Below, piece by piece: positions 42,137 to 51,696 of a stretch of 64,000 bases of DNA. Below the pieces are notes generated by a model. It saw only the letters and a list, made by a program, of their open reading frames with translations, did no database searches and was not told where the DNA came from. The first letter of the stretch is position 1. Each line of letters starts with the position of its first letter. The position numbers and the translations under genes are program-made. Origin of the DNA: Algibacter sp045066735 (lineage in GTDB: Bacteria; Bacteroidota; Bacteroidia; Flavobacteriales; Flavobacteriaceae). The stretch is from contig NZ_JBISHH010000025.1 in NCBI RefSeq assembly GCF_045066735.1, forward strand, positions 248,001 through 312,000, read 5' to 3'.

Positions 42137-43298
42137 AAGAGTATTCAGATATTTTAAGAAAACTTATAAGAGTTTAATTAAAACGAAAAGTATTCAATTG
42201 AGGAAGCGTGTTATAAAAAAAATTGCTATCATAATTGATGAGGATAATGATAATATTGCTGGTCTTTTAAAGGCAATTAGGCTCTTATCAGAAGATTATA
42301 GTTTTAAATTTTATAATCAAGCTTTATCCTATGTATTTGAAGATGAAGATTTAATTATTTTTACAGATATAAAAAAATTTAACCAGTCTGAAAAAATGAA
42401 TAATAATCCTATAATTGCTTTATTACTTCATGAGGATGCTGCGATAATAAAAAAAGGATACAAACTAGATCTTGTTTTGTGTAAAAGCTTTTATCAAGTG
42501 GATGCGTTAAAAAAACATTATAATACTATACACGCTTTTGGAATTGATTATATTATGTCGGATACAAATATTGAAGAGAAAAATATTGATGCATCTGGTA
42601 TACTTAAAAAAAGATATGCAGGTTTAAAAGAAATAAATTCTAATGATTATAACTCAGAATTTTTGATTTCGCCTTTATGGGATATTAAGTATTTTTCGGA
42701 ACAACTTAGAAAAGCTTTTAATTTATTTCAAACAGATACTACAAGAAAAATAAATCCCATTTTTTCTAATAGATTTTTAAAAGTAGGGAGGCATTCTTTT
42801 CATAATGGATATGAAATTAATGGAAATGTATTTGTAAACATTGGTTCATTTTGTTCTATAGGAAAAAATGTAAGTATATATACTGTAAATCATGATACAC
42901 GGTTTCCTACAACACAAGGTTACCTTTACAGGAAATATTTTTTAAAGCCGCATCCAGCAGAAATGGATGTGAATTTATCAAAAAGTAGAAGTAAAGGACC
43001 AATTACTATTAAAAATGATGTTATTATTTACGAAGGTGCTAAGATAATGTCTGGCGTCGTAATAGGTAATGGTGCTTGCATTGGTGCAGGTGCTATAGTA
43101 ACAAAAGATGTAGATGATTACGAGATTGTTGCAGGTATGCCTGCTAAACATGTTAGTTATAGATATTCTGAAAATATAAGGGAACAATTATTAGAAATAA
43201 ATTGGTGGGATTGGTCTGATACTAAAATAGCAAGAAATGAAACCTTTTTCACAACAGATCTAACTACAATTGAGAGTGTTTTTGATTTAATAAATTAA
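42111..43298 (+). CDS. Hexapeptide-repeat acyltransferase with a unique N-terminal domain
   Basis: 395 residues. Residues about 225-395 form a left-handed beta-helix acetyltransferase of the xenobiotic acetyltransferase type: VGRHSFHNGYEI, VFVNIGSFCSIGKNVSIY, NHDTRFPT, KNDVIIYEGAKIMSGVVIGNGACIGAGAIVTKDV and AGMPAKHV. Residues 1-220 are a separate AT-rich-coded domain with alternating strands and helices (IAIIIDEDNDNIAGLL, IIALLLHEDAA) that I do not recognise; it looks somewhat like half of a GT-B fold. Overlaps the ATPase gene by 26 bases. Likely O-acetylates the polysaccharide. Confidence 0.82.
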   Translation: MKQNGLLNKRVFRYFKKTYKSLIKTKSIQLRKRVIKKIAIIIDEDNDNIAGLLKAIRLLSEDYSFKFYNQALSYVFEDEDLIIFTDIKKFNQSEKMNNNPIIALLLHEDAAIIKKGYKLDLVLCKSFYQVDALKKHYNTIHAFGIDYIMSDTNIEEKNIDASGILKKRYAGLKEINSNDYNSEFLISPLWDIKYFSEQLRKAFNLFQTDTTRKINPIFSNRFLKVGRHSFHNGYEINGNVFVNIGSFCSIGKNVSIYTVNHDTRFPTTQGYLYRKYFLKPHPAEMDVNLSKSRSKGPITIKNDVIIYEGAKIMSGVVIGNGACIGAGAIVTKDVDDYEIVAGMPAKHVSYRYSENIREQLLEINWWDWSDTKIARNETFFTTDLTTIESVFDLIN

Positions 43299-43373
43299 CA
43301 AAATGAAAGCCTCAATATTTTTTGATAGATATCCTTCAACTCATTTTGATTCTGTATTTCATGATATAAAATA

Positions 43374-43571
43374 ATGATTAGTATAGTTTATAATAATAGT
43401 TTTAGAATTTATTTTTCGCATGTTTTATTTATATGTTCAATTATTTTGGATTAGAGTTATATTCATCCAATAATTGGGATTCCATTAATAACTATACTTG
43501 TTCTTGTAATGTCTAATATGATTATATCAATATTAAAAAAGAACAGATATACTAGAATAATATCAGGCTAA
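43374..43571 (+). pseudogene. Remnant of an acyltransferase-3-family membrane gene (C-terminal end)
   Basis: One reading frame runs over this span with a single internal TAG at 43452-43454. It reads NNSFRIYFSHVLFICSIIL, the stop, then YIHPIIGIPLITILVLV and ILKKNRYTRIISG. The SxxIYxxHxL motif and final membrane helix match the C-terminus of OafA/WecH-type acyltransferase 3 proteins. The remaining ~300 upstream residues are gone. A 23-codon open frame at 43303-43374 just before it could be another scrap. The rest of the 43299-43581 gap shows nothing. Confidence 0.6.
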
Positions 43572-43581
43572 ATGTAAAAAT

Positions 43582-44346
43582 ATGAATGTAGGTGTTATTT
43601 CAGGACGTTATCCAATTACAGAATTTGATTCTTCAATAAATCATAAACTGTATGCAGACACCTATGGATATACTTACATAAACTGTAATTGGCCTACACA
43701 AGCTAAAAACCCATATTTAAATAAAATATACTATGTTTTAGCTTATTTAGAACTGTTTGATTATGTTATTTGGATAGACGATGATGCTTTCTTTTTCGAT
43801 TTTGATACCGATATAATGCAATATGCACCACAGGACCAAAAATTCATTTCGTTTTGTAAAAGCCCCAGTTACAAATCTTTAAAAACGTATTTAAGTTCTG
43901 GACAATTTATAGTTAAATCTAATGCACTTTCAAAACAATTTTTTCAAGACATATTAAAACAAGATTTAACCAAAATAAAAACTTGGTGGACTGACGATTT
44001 AGGTTATTTTTCTAATGGAGACCAAGACATTATGGTGTATCTGTTGTTAGTAAATAATGATTATATAGGTAAATGTCAATTGTTTGATTATAAAAAATTT
44101 AACAGTCGTTTTGAGAATGTTTTTTTAGAAGATATACATAAACCTTTGGTCTTACATTTTACAGGAAAACCCAATATTAAGCAAGAAAATTATCTTAGAT
44201 TACAAATAGAATACAAGCTCATGCCGTCTTTAGTTGAAAGCACAATCTTAGCAAAATTTGGATTACCGATTTGGCAACAAAAACAAAGGATAAGTTATAA
44301 GAGACGTTTAAAACAATATATAAAACAAGTTTTAAAATGGTCTTAA
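43582..44346 (+). CDS. Glycosyltransferase, GT34-like
   Basis: 254 residues. NHKLYADTYGYTYI and the metal-binding DxD region VIWIDDDAFFF, followed by SSGQFIVKSNALSKQF and NGDQDIMVYLL, match the galactosyltransferase GMA12/MNN10 (GT34) pattern with a GT-A fold. Ends with a basic C-terminal helix (KRRLKQYIKQ). Likely adds one sugar to the repeat unit; donor unknown. Overlaps the next gene by 10 bases. Confidence 0.78.
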   Translation: MNVGVISGRYPITEFDSSINHKLYADTYGYTYINCNWPTQAKNPYLNKIYYVLAYLELFDYVIWIDDDAFFFDFDTDIMQYAPQDQKFISFCKSPSYKSLKTYLSSGQFIVKSNALSKQFFQDILKQDLTKIKTWWTDDLGYFSNGDQDIMVYLLLVNNDYIGKCQLFDYKKFNSRFENVFLEDIHKPLVLHFTGKPNIKQENYLRLQIEYKLMPSLVESTILAKFGLPIWQQKQRISYKRRLKQYIKQVLKWS

Positions 44347-45224
44347 GTTTAAAAAGGTATGCTGTCGATCTTATACCTTCAAATATTAAAGGAATTTTAA
44401 AAGGGTACAAGTATGTTTTTAATCCAAGCTACATTTTCTACAATGACTTAAGCTACCTAGCGGTTAGGGTTTATGACGATACTACTAAATCTATTTTAGC
44501 AAAATTGGTTGTTTGGAATAGTGATGTTAACTTAACCGAAGTTGATTTATCACAATTTTTTAAAGAAAAATTAGCACTGGATAAAGTTGCAGATCCTAAG
44601 TTGTTTATAATGAATAATGCGGTATGGTGCACATTTAATTCTGGACATACAAATAAAGAAGATAACCAATTAGTTTTATTTAAAATAGAAGGAAGTAATG
44701 TAAAAGAATACTATTCCTGTAATTATAAAGATAGAAACCAAGTTGAAAAAAATTGGGCTTTTTATTTTTACGAAAATCAAATTTTTGCGCTATACAGCTT
44801 AAATGGTTTAGTTATATTAAAAGCGACAAGTATTGATAAACATAAAATGGTTTTTGAAAACCATTTTAATAATACTAAAATAAATTTTGGAGCTTACACT
44901 ATAGGCACACCTTTGGCTTTATACAACGGTAATTATCTTTTTATAGGACATAGAAAAATTACTAGAAAAGGAAAACGATTGTATTTGGGTAAGCCTTTTT
45001 TATTTAAACCCTCTAATAATCCTGAATTAACTAGTTCTAAAAAATATATAATACATTCATTAAAATCATTGTTTGGTGCAAAACACAAGTTTAACAGGTT
45101 TTTAATTTCATGCACTTATTTTTCTGGGATTAATATTTCAAAAAACAAAGTAATTGTAAGTTATGGTGTAAATGATGTGTCTTGGAAAATTGTAAAACTT
45201 AATATATCTAAAATATGGCGTTAA
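44337..45224 (+). CDS. GH130-like five-bladed propeller protein
   Basis: 295 residues, no signal peptide. The repeated pattern resembles the GH130/mannoside phosphorylase fold: FNPSYIFYNDLSYLAVR, ADPKLFIMNNAVWCTFNSGH, EKNWAFYFYENQIFALYS, IGTPLALYNGNYLFIGHR and a late SGINISKNKVIVSYGVNDVSW. Catalytic Asp identity is uncertain. In a biosynthetic locus it could be a phosphorylase, a transferase or a non-catalytic binding protein. Overlaps both neighbours by 10 bases, so it is coupled to them. Confidence 0.62.
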   Translation: MVLSLKRYAVDLIPSNIKGILKGYKYVFNPSYIFYNDLSYLAVRVYDDTTKSILAKLVVWNSDVNLTEVDLSQFFKEKLALDKVADPKLFIMNNAVWCTFNSGHTNKEDNQLVLFKIEGSNVKEYYSCNYKDRNQVEKNWAFYFYENQIFALYSLNGLVILKATSIDKHKMVFENHFNNTKINFGAYTIGTPLALYNGNYLFIGHRKITRKGKRLYLGKPFLFKPSNNPELTSSKKYIIHSLKSLFGAKHKFNRFLISCTYFSGINISKNKVIVSYGVNDVSWKIVKLNISKIWR

Positions 45225-46048
45225 GAACTTATTTCTGGCATTCTAGAGTCATTTCAAAACTAGAGTATTACAAAGCTAAATTATTGGGTCGGACAATAAC
45301 TGGATTTAAACACGGTAATGCGGGAGATATTTTTACTATAGATTTAATAAAATATCTTTACAATGAAAAGGTTTATAACAACAGAGAGGAAGGGAATAGA
45401 CTTTTAATGGTTGGTTCTATCGCTTCTGTTATAAAAGATACTGACATAATTAATGGTATTGGATGGAAGGGTAATGATCTAGAGTCTATTAAAGATAACA
45501 TTTCTAAAGTTAAAGTTTATGGTGTTAGAGGTCCATTAACTAGACAACTTTTTGAAAAGTATGATGCCGATTTATCAGAGCTTAAATTTATGTTAGATCC
45601 TGGTTTATTAGTAAAGGAAGTTTATAATCTAAAGGTTGAAAACAATATTAATAAACAAATCATCTTTATACCGCATTATAATGACGAGTCTGTTTATAGT
45701 TATTATCCTAAAGCATTTAAAAAAGTAAGTATTGATAATAACCCCAAAACAGTGGCTAAGGAGATTATGAGGTCAAAAGTGGTTTATACCTCGTCACTTC
45801 ACGGTATAATCTTTAGTCATGCTTTAAATAAACCATGCGTATTTGTAGCGCCTCAATCTAATGAGCCACTATTTAAATATAAAGATTATTTTTTGTCAAT
45901 AGGTATCGATTTACCAATACCAATTGAGTCTATTTACAAAGCTGATTTTGAAAAAGACGTTAAAACTTTTTTGAAAAAAGAGATCACGCGAAGTGATTTT
46001 TATTTTCCTAGTTTAGAAGAACTAAAAATAAGACAAACCATTTTTTAA
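45215..46048 (+). CDS. Polysaccharide pyruvyl transferase family protein (1 of 3)
   Basis: 277 residues. Family features: GNAGDIFTIDLIKYL near the start, GVRGPLTRQLFEKY, MLDPGLLV and SSLHGIIFSHALNKP. These proteins have a GT-B-like fold and transfer pyruvate from PEP to sugars as ketals, though some relatives are glycosyltransferases. Overlaps the previous gene by 10 bases. Confidence 0.85.
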   Translation: MALRTYFWHSRVISKLEYYKAKLLGRTITGFKHGNAGDIFTIDLIKYLYNEKVYNNREEGNRLLMVGSIASVIKDTDIINGIGWKGNDLESIKDNISKVKVYGVRGPLTRQLFEKYDADLSELKFMLDPGLLVKEVYNLKVENNINKQIIFIPHYNDESVYSYYPKAFKKVSIDNNPKTVAKEIMRSKVVYTSSLHGIIFSHALNKPCVFVAPQSNEPLFKYKDYFLSIGIDLPIPIESIYKADFEKDVKTFLKKEITRSDFYFPSLEELKIRQTIF

Positions 46049-46057
46049 ATTTTAGAC

Positions 46058-46882
46058 ATGAATATTATTTATTTTAAGTCAGATATTGGGAATTTTGGGG
46101 ATGATTTAAATCCTTGGCTATGGGAACAGTTGTTTGGAGATTTTTCTTCTTACAAAAAAGATCTTGATTTTATTGGGATTGGCTCTATACTGGATACTAG
46201 AATAAATAGCGATAATGCTAAACTAGTTTTTGGTAGTGGCGTTAGAGATTTTGATTTTGATATTAATGAAATATCAAATTTAGAGATTAGTTTTGTTAGA
46301 GGACCAATTTCTAGTAGGCTTACTAATAATTCTAATTATATCACAGATGCAGCTTATGCGTTAAGGCTGTTACCAGAAAAAAGTTATACTAAAAAATATA
46401 AGACTTCCATTATTCCATATTTTAGACATGCGTATCAATTTAATTGGAAGTTATTTGAGAAGTTTACCGGTATTCATGTTATTATGCCAACACAACCTGT
46501 TGAAAAAGTAATCGAAGAAATTAATCAATCTGAAAATATCTTAGCGGCAGCAATGCATGGTGCAATTTTGGCAGATATTTATCGTGTACCTTGGATGCGT
46601 GTAAAATTTTCTAAACATGGTCATGAATCTGCTTTAACTTCAGAATTAAAATGGAATGATTGGTTAGGGAGTGTTGAAATTAAAGACCCATCAATACATA
46701 GTTTTGATTTTAATTTTAATCAAGAATTATCAAAACCAAAACAATGGTTTGCACTAGTAATGATGCGGTTGAAGTTTAAAAATAATAGGTTTATATTGTC
46801 ATCAGACAAGGTTGTAAAAACAATAGACAAAAAAATGAAAGAAGCTGTTGATCAGTTTAAAATGAAGTATAAAAATGTGTAA
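46058..46882 (+). CDS. Polysaccharide pyruvyl transferase family protein (2 of 3)
   Basis: 274 residues. GNFGDDLNPWLWEQLFGDF at the start, SGVRDF, FVRGPISSRL, ITDAAYALRLLP and AAAMHGAILADIYRVPW. The segment order is the same as in the gene upstream but the sequences are divergent, so this is not a recent duplication. Follows it by 9 bases and overlaps the next gene by 8. Confidence 0.85.
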   Translation: MNIIYFKSDIGNFGDDLNPWLWEQLFGDFSSYKKDLDFIGIGSILDTRINSDNAKLVFGSGVRDFDFDINEISNLEISFVRGPISSRLTNNSNYITDAAYALRLLPEKSYTKKYKTSIIPYFRHAYQFNWKLFEKFTGIHVIMPTQPVEKVIEEINQSENILAAAMHGAILADIYRVPWMRVKFSKHGHESALTSELKWNDWLGSVEIKDPSIHSFDFNFNQELSKPKQWFALVMMRLKFKNNRFILSSDKVVKTIDKKMKEAVDQFKMKYKNV

Positions 46883-47915
46883 AATACTTATGACATCTGA
46901 TTATAATTCTCCGAATACTTATGTGAAAAGTATAGTTGATGAATTAAATAAAACACACGAGGTTTTATGTGATGTTGATGGGTTTTGGAAGTCTAGTGAC
47001 ACTTTTGATATTATTCATATTCAATGGTTAGAAGAATTATTTAACTGGTCTGAAATAACAGAAAATAATTTATCAGATCTAAAAAAGCAGTTTTCGTATT
47101 GGAAAACAAAAGGAGCTAAAATTGTTATAACAAAGCATAATAAGTTGCCACATCGTATACAACCTTTAGGTGAAGTACTGTATTCTATTGCTTATAAAAA
47201 TGTAGATGCAGTTATACATTTGGGAGCGTATAGTTTAAAAGAATTCGATAATAGAAATAATGTAATCATACCTCATGTTAATTATTCAAACCTTGTTGAA
47301 GTAGTCAATAAAAAAGAAGCAAAGCAGTACCTAAATGTTCCATTAGAAGGGAATTTATTATTAAGTTTTGGGGTTATAAGGGATGTAAATGAAGAAGAGC
47401 AAATAATAAAAGCTTTTAAAAAGATAAAACCAAAAAAGGATTATCTACTAATTTGTAATTCGTTACGTTTCAATAAAAAACCATCGTTTAGAAAAAAGCC
47501 ACTAGCTAGAATACAATATAATGTCGAAAAATACATATATAAACAACAACATATACTATTCAGGAGAAAGCGTGTTTTAAATAGTGATTTAAAATATTAT
47601 TTTAATGCTGCAGATATTATTATTTCACCAAGGATAAATACATTAAATTCAGGTGTTATATATATGGGTTTTTCATTTTCTAAAGTCGTTATTGGTCCAA
47701 ATATTGGAAATATTGGTCAGATTTTAAGGGATCTTAATAATCCTGTTTTTGAACCAAATAATATTCAGTCTATTGCTAAATCCATGCTAGAAGCAAATTT
47801 TCTTGTGGGTACAGCTACTGAAAAACAAAATTTTGAATATGCAAACACAATATGTACTCCATATATGGTAGCAGGCAAGCATAATCAACTTTATAATTCC
47901 CTTTTAAATGACTAA
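46875..47915 (+). CDS. GT-B-type glycosyltransferase
   Basis: 346 residues. The N-terminal part has IIHIQWLEELFNW and VITKHNKLPH; the C-terminal part has LSFGVIRDVNEEEQIIKAF and RINTLNSGVIYMGFSFSK, where the GT4-type Glu motif is weak. Likely a retaining transferase of the GT4 group. Overlaps its neighbours at both ends. Confidence 0.72.
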   Translation: MCKILMTSDYNSPNTYVKSIVDELNKTHEVLCDVDGFWKSSDTFDIIHIQWLEELFNWSEITENNLSDLKKQFSYWKTKGAKIVITKHNKLPHRIQPLGEVLYSIAYKNVDAVIHLGAYSLKEFDNRNNVIIPHVNYSNLVEVVNKKEAKQYLNVPLEGNLLLSFGVIRDVNEEEQIIKAFKKIKPKKDYLLICNSLRFNKKPSFRKKPLARIQYNVEKYIYKQQHILFRRKRVLNSDLKYYFNAADIIISPRINTLNSGVIYMGFSFSKVVIGPNIGNIGQILRDLNNPVFEPNNIQSIAKSMLEANFLVGTATEKQNFEYANTICTPYMVAGKHNQLYNSLLND

Positions 47916-48912
47916 CATTTATAAAAATAGTTTAGTATCTATAATTATACCATGTTATAATAATGCAAATCATATAATTGAAACATTAACTTCTGTTTTA
48001 AATCAAACTTATACAGATTGGGAATGCTTTATTATCGATGATGATAGTACAGATAATACTGTAAAAATCATAGAAAAATGGTGTTCAATTAATCCTAAGT
48101 TTAGTTATTTAAAAAGGCCAGGTTTTAGAGAAAAAGGAGCAAATGCTTGCAGAAATGTTGGAATTGAAAATAGTCAAGGTATATATGTTATATTTCTTGA
48201 CGCTGATGATATATTAAATAAATACTGCCTAGAAAATAGAGTTAAGGAATTTGATAAAAATCATGATTTAGACTTCGTAATTGCAAACACTTCTTTTTAT
48301 AGTGATGGCGTGTTTTTAGATAAGGCAATATGCAGATATCCGGAAAATTATACAGCAGAACAATATTTAAATCTATTTTTAAGATACGAATTACCTTGGA
48401 CTATAATGAGTGTGTTGTGGAAAAGAGAAACAATAGTAAATGTTTCATTTGATGAATCATTACCAAGGTTGCAAGATGTAGATTTTCATATCCAAATCTT
48501 ATTACAAAATAATTTAAAGTGTATTAGATTAAGTGCAATTGATACTTATTATAGATCTAATACAAACGGTAAAACTACTATTGAACACAATCAAATAGTA
48601 ATCAATGCTTCAAATTTATTTTTTGAAAAATACTTGACAAAACCATTTTTAAATAGTATTCAGAAAAAACAATTTAGACGTTTTATAATGTTATTTTTAT
48701 TCAAGCATATTTATCCTTCTCAACAGGAATTAAAAGTAGAAGTACAACAGATTGAGGTTTTAATTAAAAATTCTAAATTGTTTACGATTAAAGAATTATT
48801 ACTGCTGAAAATATATAAACTAATTATCAAGTATAATTTACAGACAAAAACGGGGTTAGGTGTACATAAATTATCTAAAGCATTAAAAAATGGACTTAAC
48901 TATGACAGATAA
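47908..48912 (+). CDS. GT2 family glycosyltransferase
   Basis: 334 residues. GT-A fold with VSIIIPCYNNANHI, IIDDDSTDNT and the metal-binding FLDADD. PWTIMSVLWKRETI and LQDVDFHIQIL follow in the acceptor-side region. The C-terminal 100 residues are basic and helical. Overlaps its neighbours by 8 and 23 bases. Confidence 0.9.
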   Translation: MTNIYKNSLVSIIIPCYNNANHIIETLTSVLNQTYTDWECFIIDDDSTDNTVKIIEKWCSINPKFSYLKRPGFREKGANACRNVGIENSQGIYVIFLDADDILNKYCLENRVKEFDKNHDLDFVIANTSFYSDGVFLDKAICRYPENYTAEQYLNLFLRYELPWTIMSVLWKRETIVNVSFDESLPRLQDVDFHIQILLQNNLKCIRLSAIDTYYRSNTNGKTTIEHNQIVINASNLFFEKYLTKPFLNSIQKKQFRRFIMLFLFKHIYPSQQELKVEVQQIEVLIKNSKLFTIKELLLLKIYKLIIKYNLQTKTGLGVHKLSKALKNGLNYDR

Positions 48913-49732
48913 AGCATTTATAACTTTTGTAGTACCGTGTTATAATCAAGCTAATTTTTTAGACGAAGCATTACTAACGGTGCAAAATCAAACTTATACT
49001 AATTGGGAATGTATAATAGTTAATGATGGTAGTACAGATAACACAAAAGCTATAGCGCAGATTTGGTTAGAAAAGGATGATCGTTTTAAGTATCTTGAAA
49101 AAGAAAATGGAGGCTTATCTAGTGCAAGAAATGCAGGAATTAAATTATGTAAAACAGAATATGTTTTTCCTTTTGATGCAGACGATAAATTGCATGAAGA
49201 TTATCTAAAAAAAGCAGTTAGTATTTTATCTGACAATAAAAAAATAGAAGTTTTAACAGTAAAAGTCCAGTTATTTGGAACTAAAAACAATATTCTAGAA
49301 CTACCAGAATACTCGTTTAAAAGACTATTAACTAGAAATTGTTTTATAGCTTGTTCTATATATAAAAAAGAAACATTTGATCGTGTTGGAGGTTATGATG
49401 AAAATTTAAAATCATTTGAAGATTGGGACTTTTGGATTTCAGCATTAAAAAATGGAGGAGAACATTACCAAATTGATAAGGTTTTGTATTATTATAGAAA
49501 GCATGAAGATCATTCATTATCTAATAGGTTTTATAAGGATAAAGACTTTTATGAATCGTTATATGATTATGTTTATAAAAAACATATAGATTTGTACGAT
49601 AAGTATTATCCTAATTTCATTCTATTGTATAATGATTATCTATTGCTTGAAGAATTCAATAAAAAAGCAAAAAATAATTTTATCTTTAAAACATATCACA
49701 AGCTAAGGACTCTTTTTAAAAGCCAGAATTAA
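48890..49732 (+). CDS. GT2 family glycosyltransferase
   Basis: 280 residues. FVVPCYNQANFLDEAL, IIVNDGSTDNT, SSARNAGI and FPFDADD are GT2 landmarks; FEDWDFWI is the acceptor-site segment. Two possible ATGs (48890 and 48902); both lie inside the preceding gene. Confidence 0.92.
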   Translation: MDLTMTDKAFITFVVPCYNQANFLDEALLTVQNQTYTNWECIIVNDGSTDNTKAIAQIWLEKDDRFKYLEKENGGLSSARNAGIKLCKTEYVFPFDADDKLHEDYLKKAVSILSDNKKIEVLTVKVQLFGTKNNILELPEYSFKRLLTRNCFIACSIYKKETFDRVGGYDENLKSFEDWDFWISALKNGGEHYQIDKVLYYYRKHEDHSLSNRFYKDKDFYESLYDYVYKKHIDLYDKYYPNFILLYNDYLLLEEFNKKAKNNFIFKTYHKLRTLFKSQN

Positions 49733-49741
49733 AGTCATGCA

Positions 49742-50419
49742 ATGAAAAAGAAAATTAAAACAAAACTTATTGATTTTTTAGGAGCTAAATTAAATATCAG
49801 TTTTGCAAGAGCTGGAGACGATTTGCAGCTTATGAAACTTATAAATAATAGCACTCCAGGTGTTTATGTGGATGTAGGGTCTTGGCATCCTAAAAAAGCT
49901 TCAAACACATACTTTTTTTACTTAAGAAAATGGAAAGGTATTTGTATAGATCCAAACCCAGAATTAAAAGAGTTATATAGTAAGATGAGGCCCAAAGATA
50001 TCTTCGTTAATGCAGGTGTTGGAAAATCAGACTCAAGCATGGAGTATTATATGTTTTCAGAAAGCTCAATTAATACTTTTAGTAGTGATTTTATCGAAAG
50101 GAATAATCTTACGTCTAAAATTGTAAAAAAAATAGAAGTACCAGTGTATTCTTTAAAAGAGATTTTGGGCAAACACATAAGTAGTACAGATCGCTTAGAT
50201 TTTTTTGATATTGATGTAGAGGGTTTAGATTTAGAAGTTTTAAAAACTAATGATTGGAATTTGTATCGCCCCAAAGTAATAGTAATAGAGACAGATTTAC
50301 CGATTAAAGAGGATATAGATTCTGAAATTGTAAAATATTTAGAAGCTAAAGATTATAGGTTATTAGGTAAATCAATAATTAACCAAAATCTTGGTAATCT
50401 ATTTTTAATTTCAAATTAA
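49742..50419 (+). CDS. FkbM-family methyltransferase (1 of 2)
   Basis: 225 residues. SAM-binding start VYVDVGSWHPKKAS, KGICIDPNP, NAGVGKSDSS, and DFFDIDVEGLDLEVLK, the family's conserved D-x-EG motif. Probably an O-methyltransferase for a sugar of the repeat unit. Nine bases after the GT2 gene. Confidence 0.88.
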   Translation: MKKKIKTKLIDFLGAKLNISFARAGDDLQLMKLINNSTPGVYVDVGSWHPKKASNTYFFYLRKWKGICIDPNPELKELYSKMRPKDIFVNAGVGKSDSSMEYYMFSESSINTFSSDFIERNNLTSKIVKKIEVPVYSLKEILGKHISSTDRLDFFDIDVEGLDLEVLKTNDWNLYRPKVIVIETDLPIKEDIDSEIVKYLEAKDYRLLGKSIINQNLGNLFLISN

Positions 50420-50420
50420 A

Positions 50421-51443
50421 ATGAGGAAAGGAGAAAACACTTCAAAAGAACAATTAATAAATATTAATTCTAGTCAGCATAGGGTCATTATACCATTATA
50501 TATTCCTCATGAAAAGGATTATTATAAAGAGGCCTTTACTATTTTTAATTTGTGCATCAAATCTTTACAAAAAACATCACATTCAAAACTTAAAATTTCA
50601 GTAATAAGCAATGGTTCTAGCAATCAAATTAATGAAAAATTAATGGATTTGTACCAACAAGAAATTATTAATGAATTAGTTATAGAACGTGATGCAATAG
50701 GTAAGCTTAATAGTATATTAAAAGTTTTAAGAACCTGTGAAGAAAAAATTATAACTATTAGTGATGCAGATATTTTATTTGATAACAATTGGGAAGAAAA
50801 AGTTATGACTGTTTTTCATAATTTTCCTAAAGCAGCAGCTGTTAGTCCAATCCCCGTTTTTAGAACCCAAAACCATTACACTTCAAATATTTTATTTGAT
50901 TATTTTTTTTCAAAAAAACTTCAATTTACTAAAGTAGCAAATCCTGAAGCCTTAACGCTTTTCGCAAAAAGTATAGGTTGGTCGAGACTGGATGAAAAAT
51001 GGAAAGATGTTATCTTGACAATTTCGGCTAAAAATAATAGTAAAGCGGTAGTAGGCTGCAATCATTGTGCAGTAACTTATAGAAGAGAAGTGTTTGGTGT
51101 CATACCTAAACAAAATACTAATTACAAATTAGGAGGTAGCAGCGAAGGCGTATATTTAGATCAACCTCCATTATTTTTTGATGGTTACCGATTGGCAACA
51201 GAGGATAATTATGCCTTTCATATGGGTAATACCACAGAACAATGGATGTATAGAGTGTTTGATAATCTAAAAGATCAAGAAAAACAAGAGGGGCTTGTTT
51301 ATTTAAAGCCAATAAAGAAGCAGCTTTTTAAAAATTATATTAAAAATATACTTTTTAAAAAAGTAATATCTTTAAAAAAATTAAGAATGTTTTTTTATTT
51401 AAGAAAAGGACTTTCGAAAGCACAAATAAAAAATTTTATTTAA
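50421..51443 (+). CDS. GT-A-type glycosyltransferase
   Basis: 340 residues. KISVISNGSSNQ, ERDAIGKLNSILKVL and the metal motif ISDADILFDNNW fit a GT2-like GT-A fold. VGCNHCAVTYRREVFG and LDQPPLFFDGYRLATEDNYAFHMG follow. Close to a hypothetical subfamily; donor unknown. Starts one base after the methyltransferase stop. Confidence 0.78.
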   Translation: MRKGENTSKEQLININSSQHRVIIPLYIPHEKDYYKEAFTIFNLCIKSLQKTSHSKLKISVISNGSSNQINEKLMDLYQQEIINELVIERDAIGKLNSILKVLRTCEEKIITISDADILFDNNWEEKVMTVFHNFPKAAAVSPIPVFRTQNHYTSNILFDYFFSKKLQFTKVANPEALTLFAKSIGWSRLDEKWKDVILTISAKNNSKAVVGCNHCAVTYRREVFGVIPKQNTNYKLGGSSEGVYLDQPPLFFDGYRLATEDNYAFHMGNTTEQWMYRVFDNLKDQEKQEGLVYLKPIKKQLFKNYIKNILFKKVISLKKLRMFFYLRKGLSKAQIKNFI

Positions 51444-51446
51444 ACT

Positions 51447-51638
51447 AAGTTTTTAATTTTATAAATAGTGAGTATTATAAAAGTTATAGAGAATCATATC
51501 AAATGAAAGCGACGTCGTTTTATAACCAATCGAAACGCACAATTGAAATAGTCAGATGTTATAAAAATTAATGGTTGGGTCAATGAGTATACCAATTTAG
51601 AAATTATTAATATTTTCAAAAAAAAACTTTTGAATTAA
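51447..51638 (+). pseudogene. Possible decayed gene fragment
   Basis: The 51444-51696 gap has no intact gene. One frame reads NSEYYKSYRESYQMKATSFYN and QSKRTIEIV; after a frame change it continues as SDVIKINGWVNEYTNLEI and INIFKKKLL before a stop at 51636-51638. The joined text reads like protein, not random sequence. Homology is not recognised, and a run of nine A bases shows the region is slippage-prone. Tentative. Confidence 0.35.
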
Positions 51639-51696
51639 TAGAAAAAAAGCTTGACGCAAACAAAATATTTATGTTTTTAAAAAATAAAAATAATTA

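Noticed and set aside
43303..43374. 23-codon open frame after the hexapeptide acyltransferase gene
   Set aside because: Too short, no recognisable motif; it touches the acyltransferase remnant and is probably another scrap.
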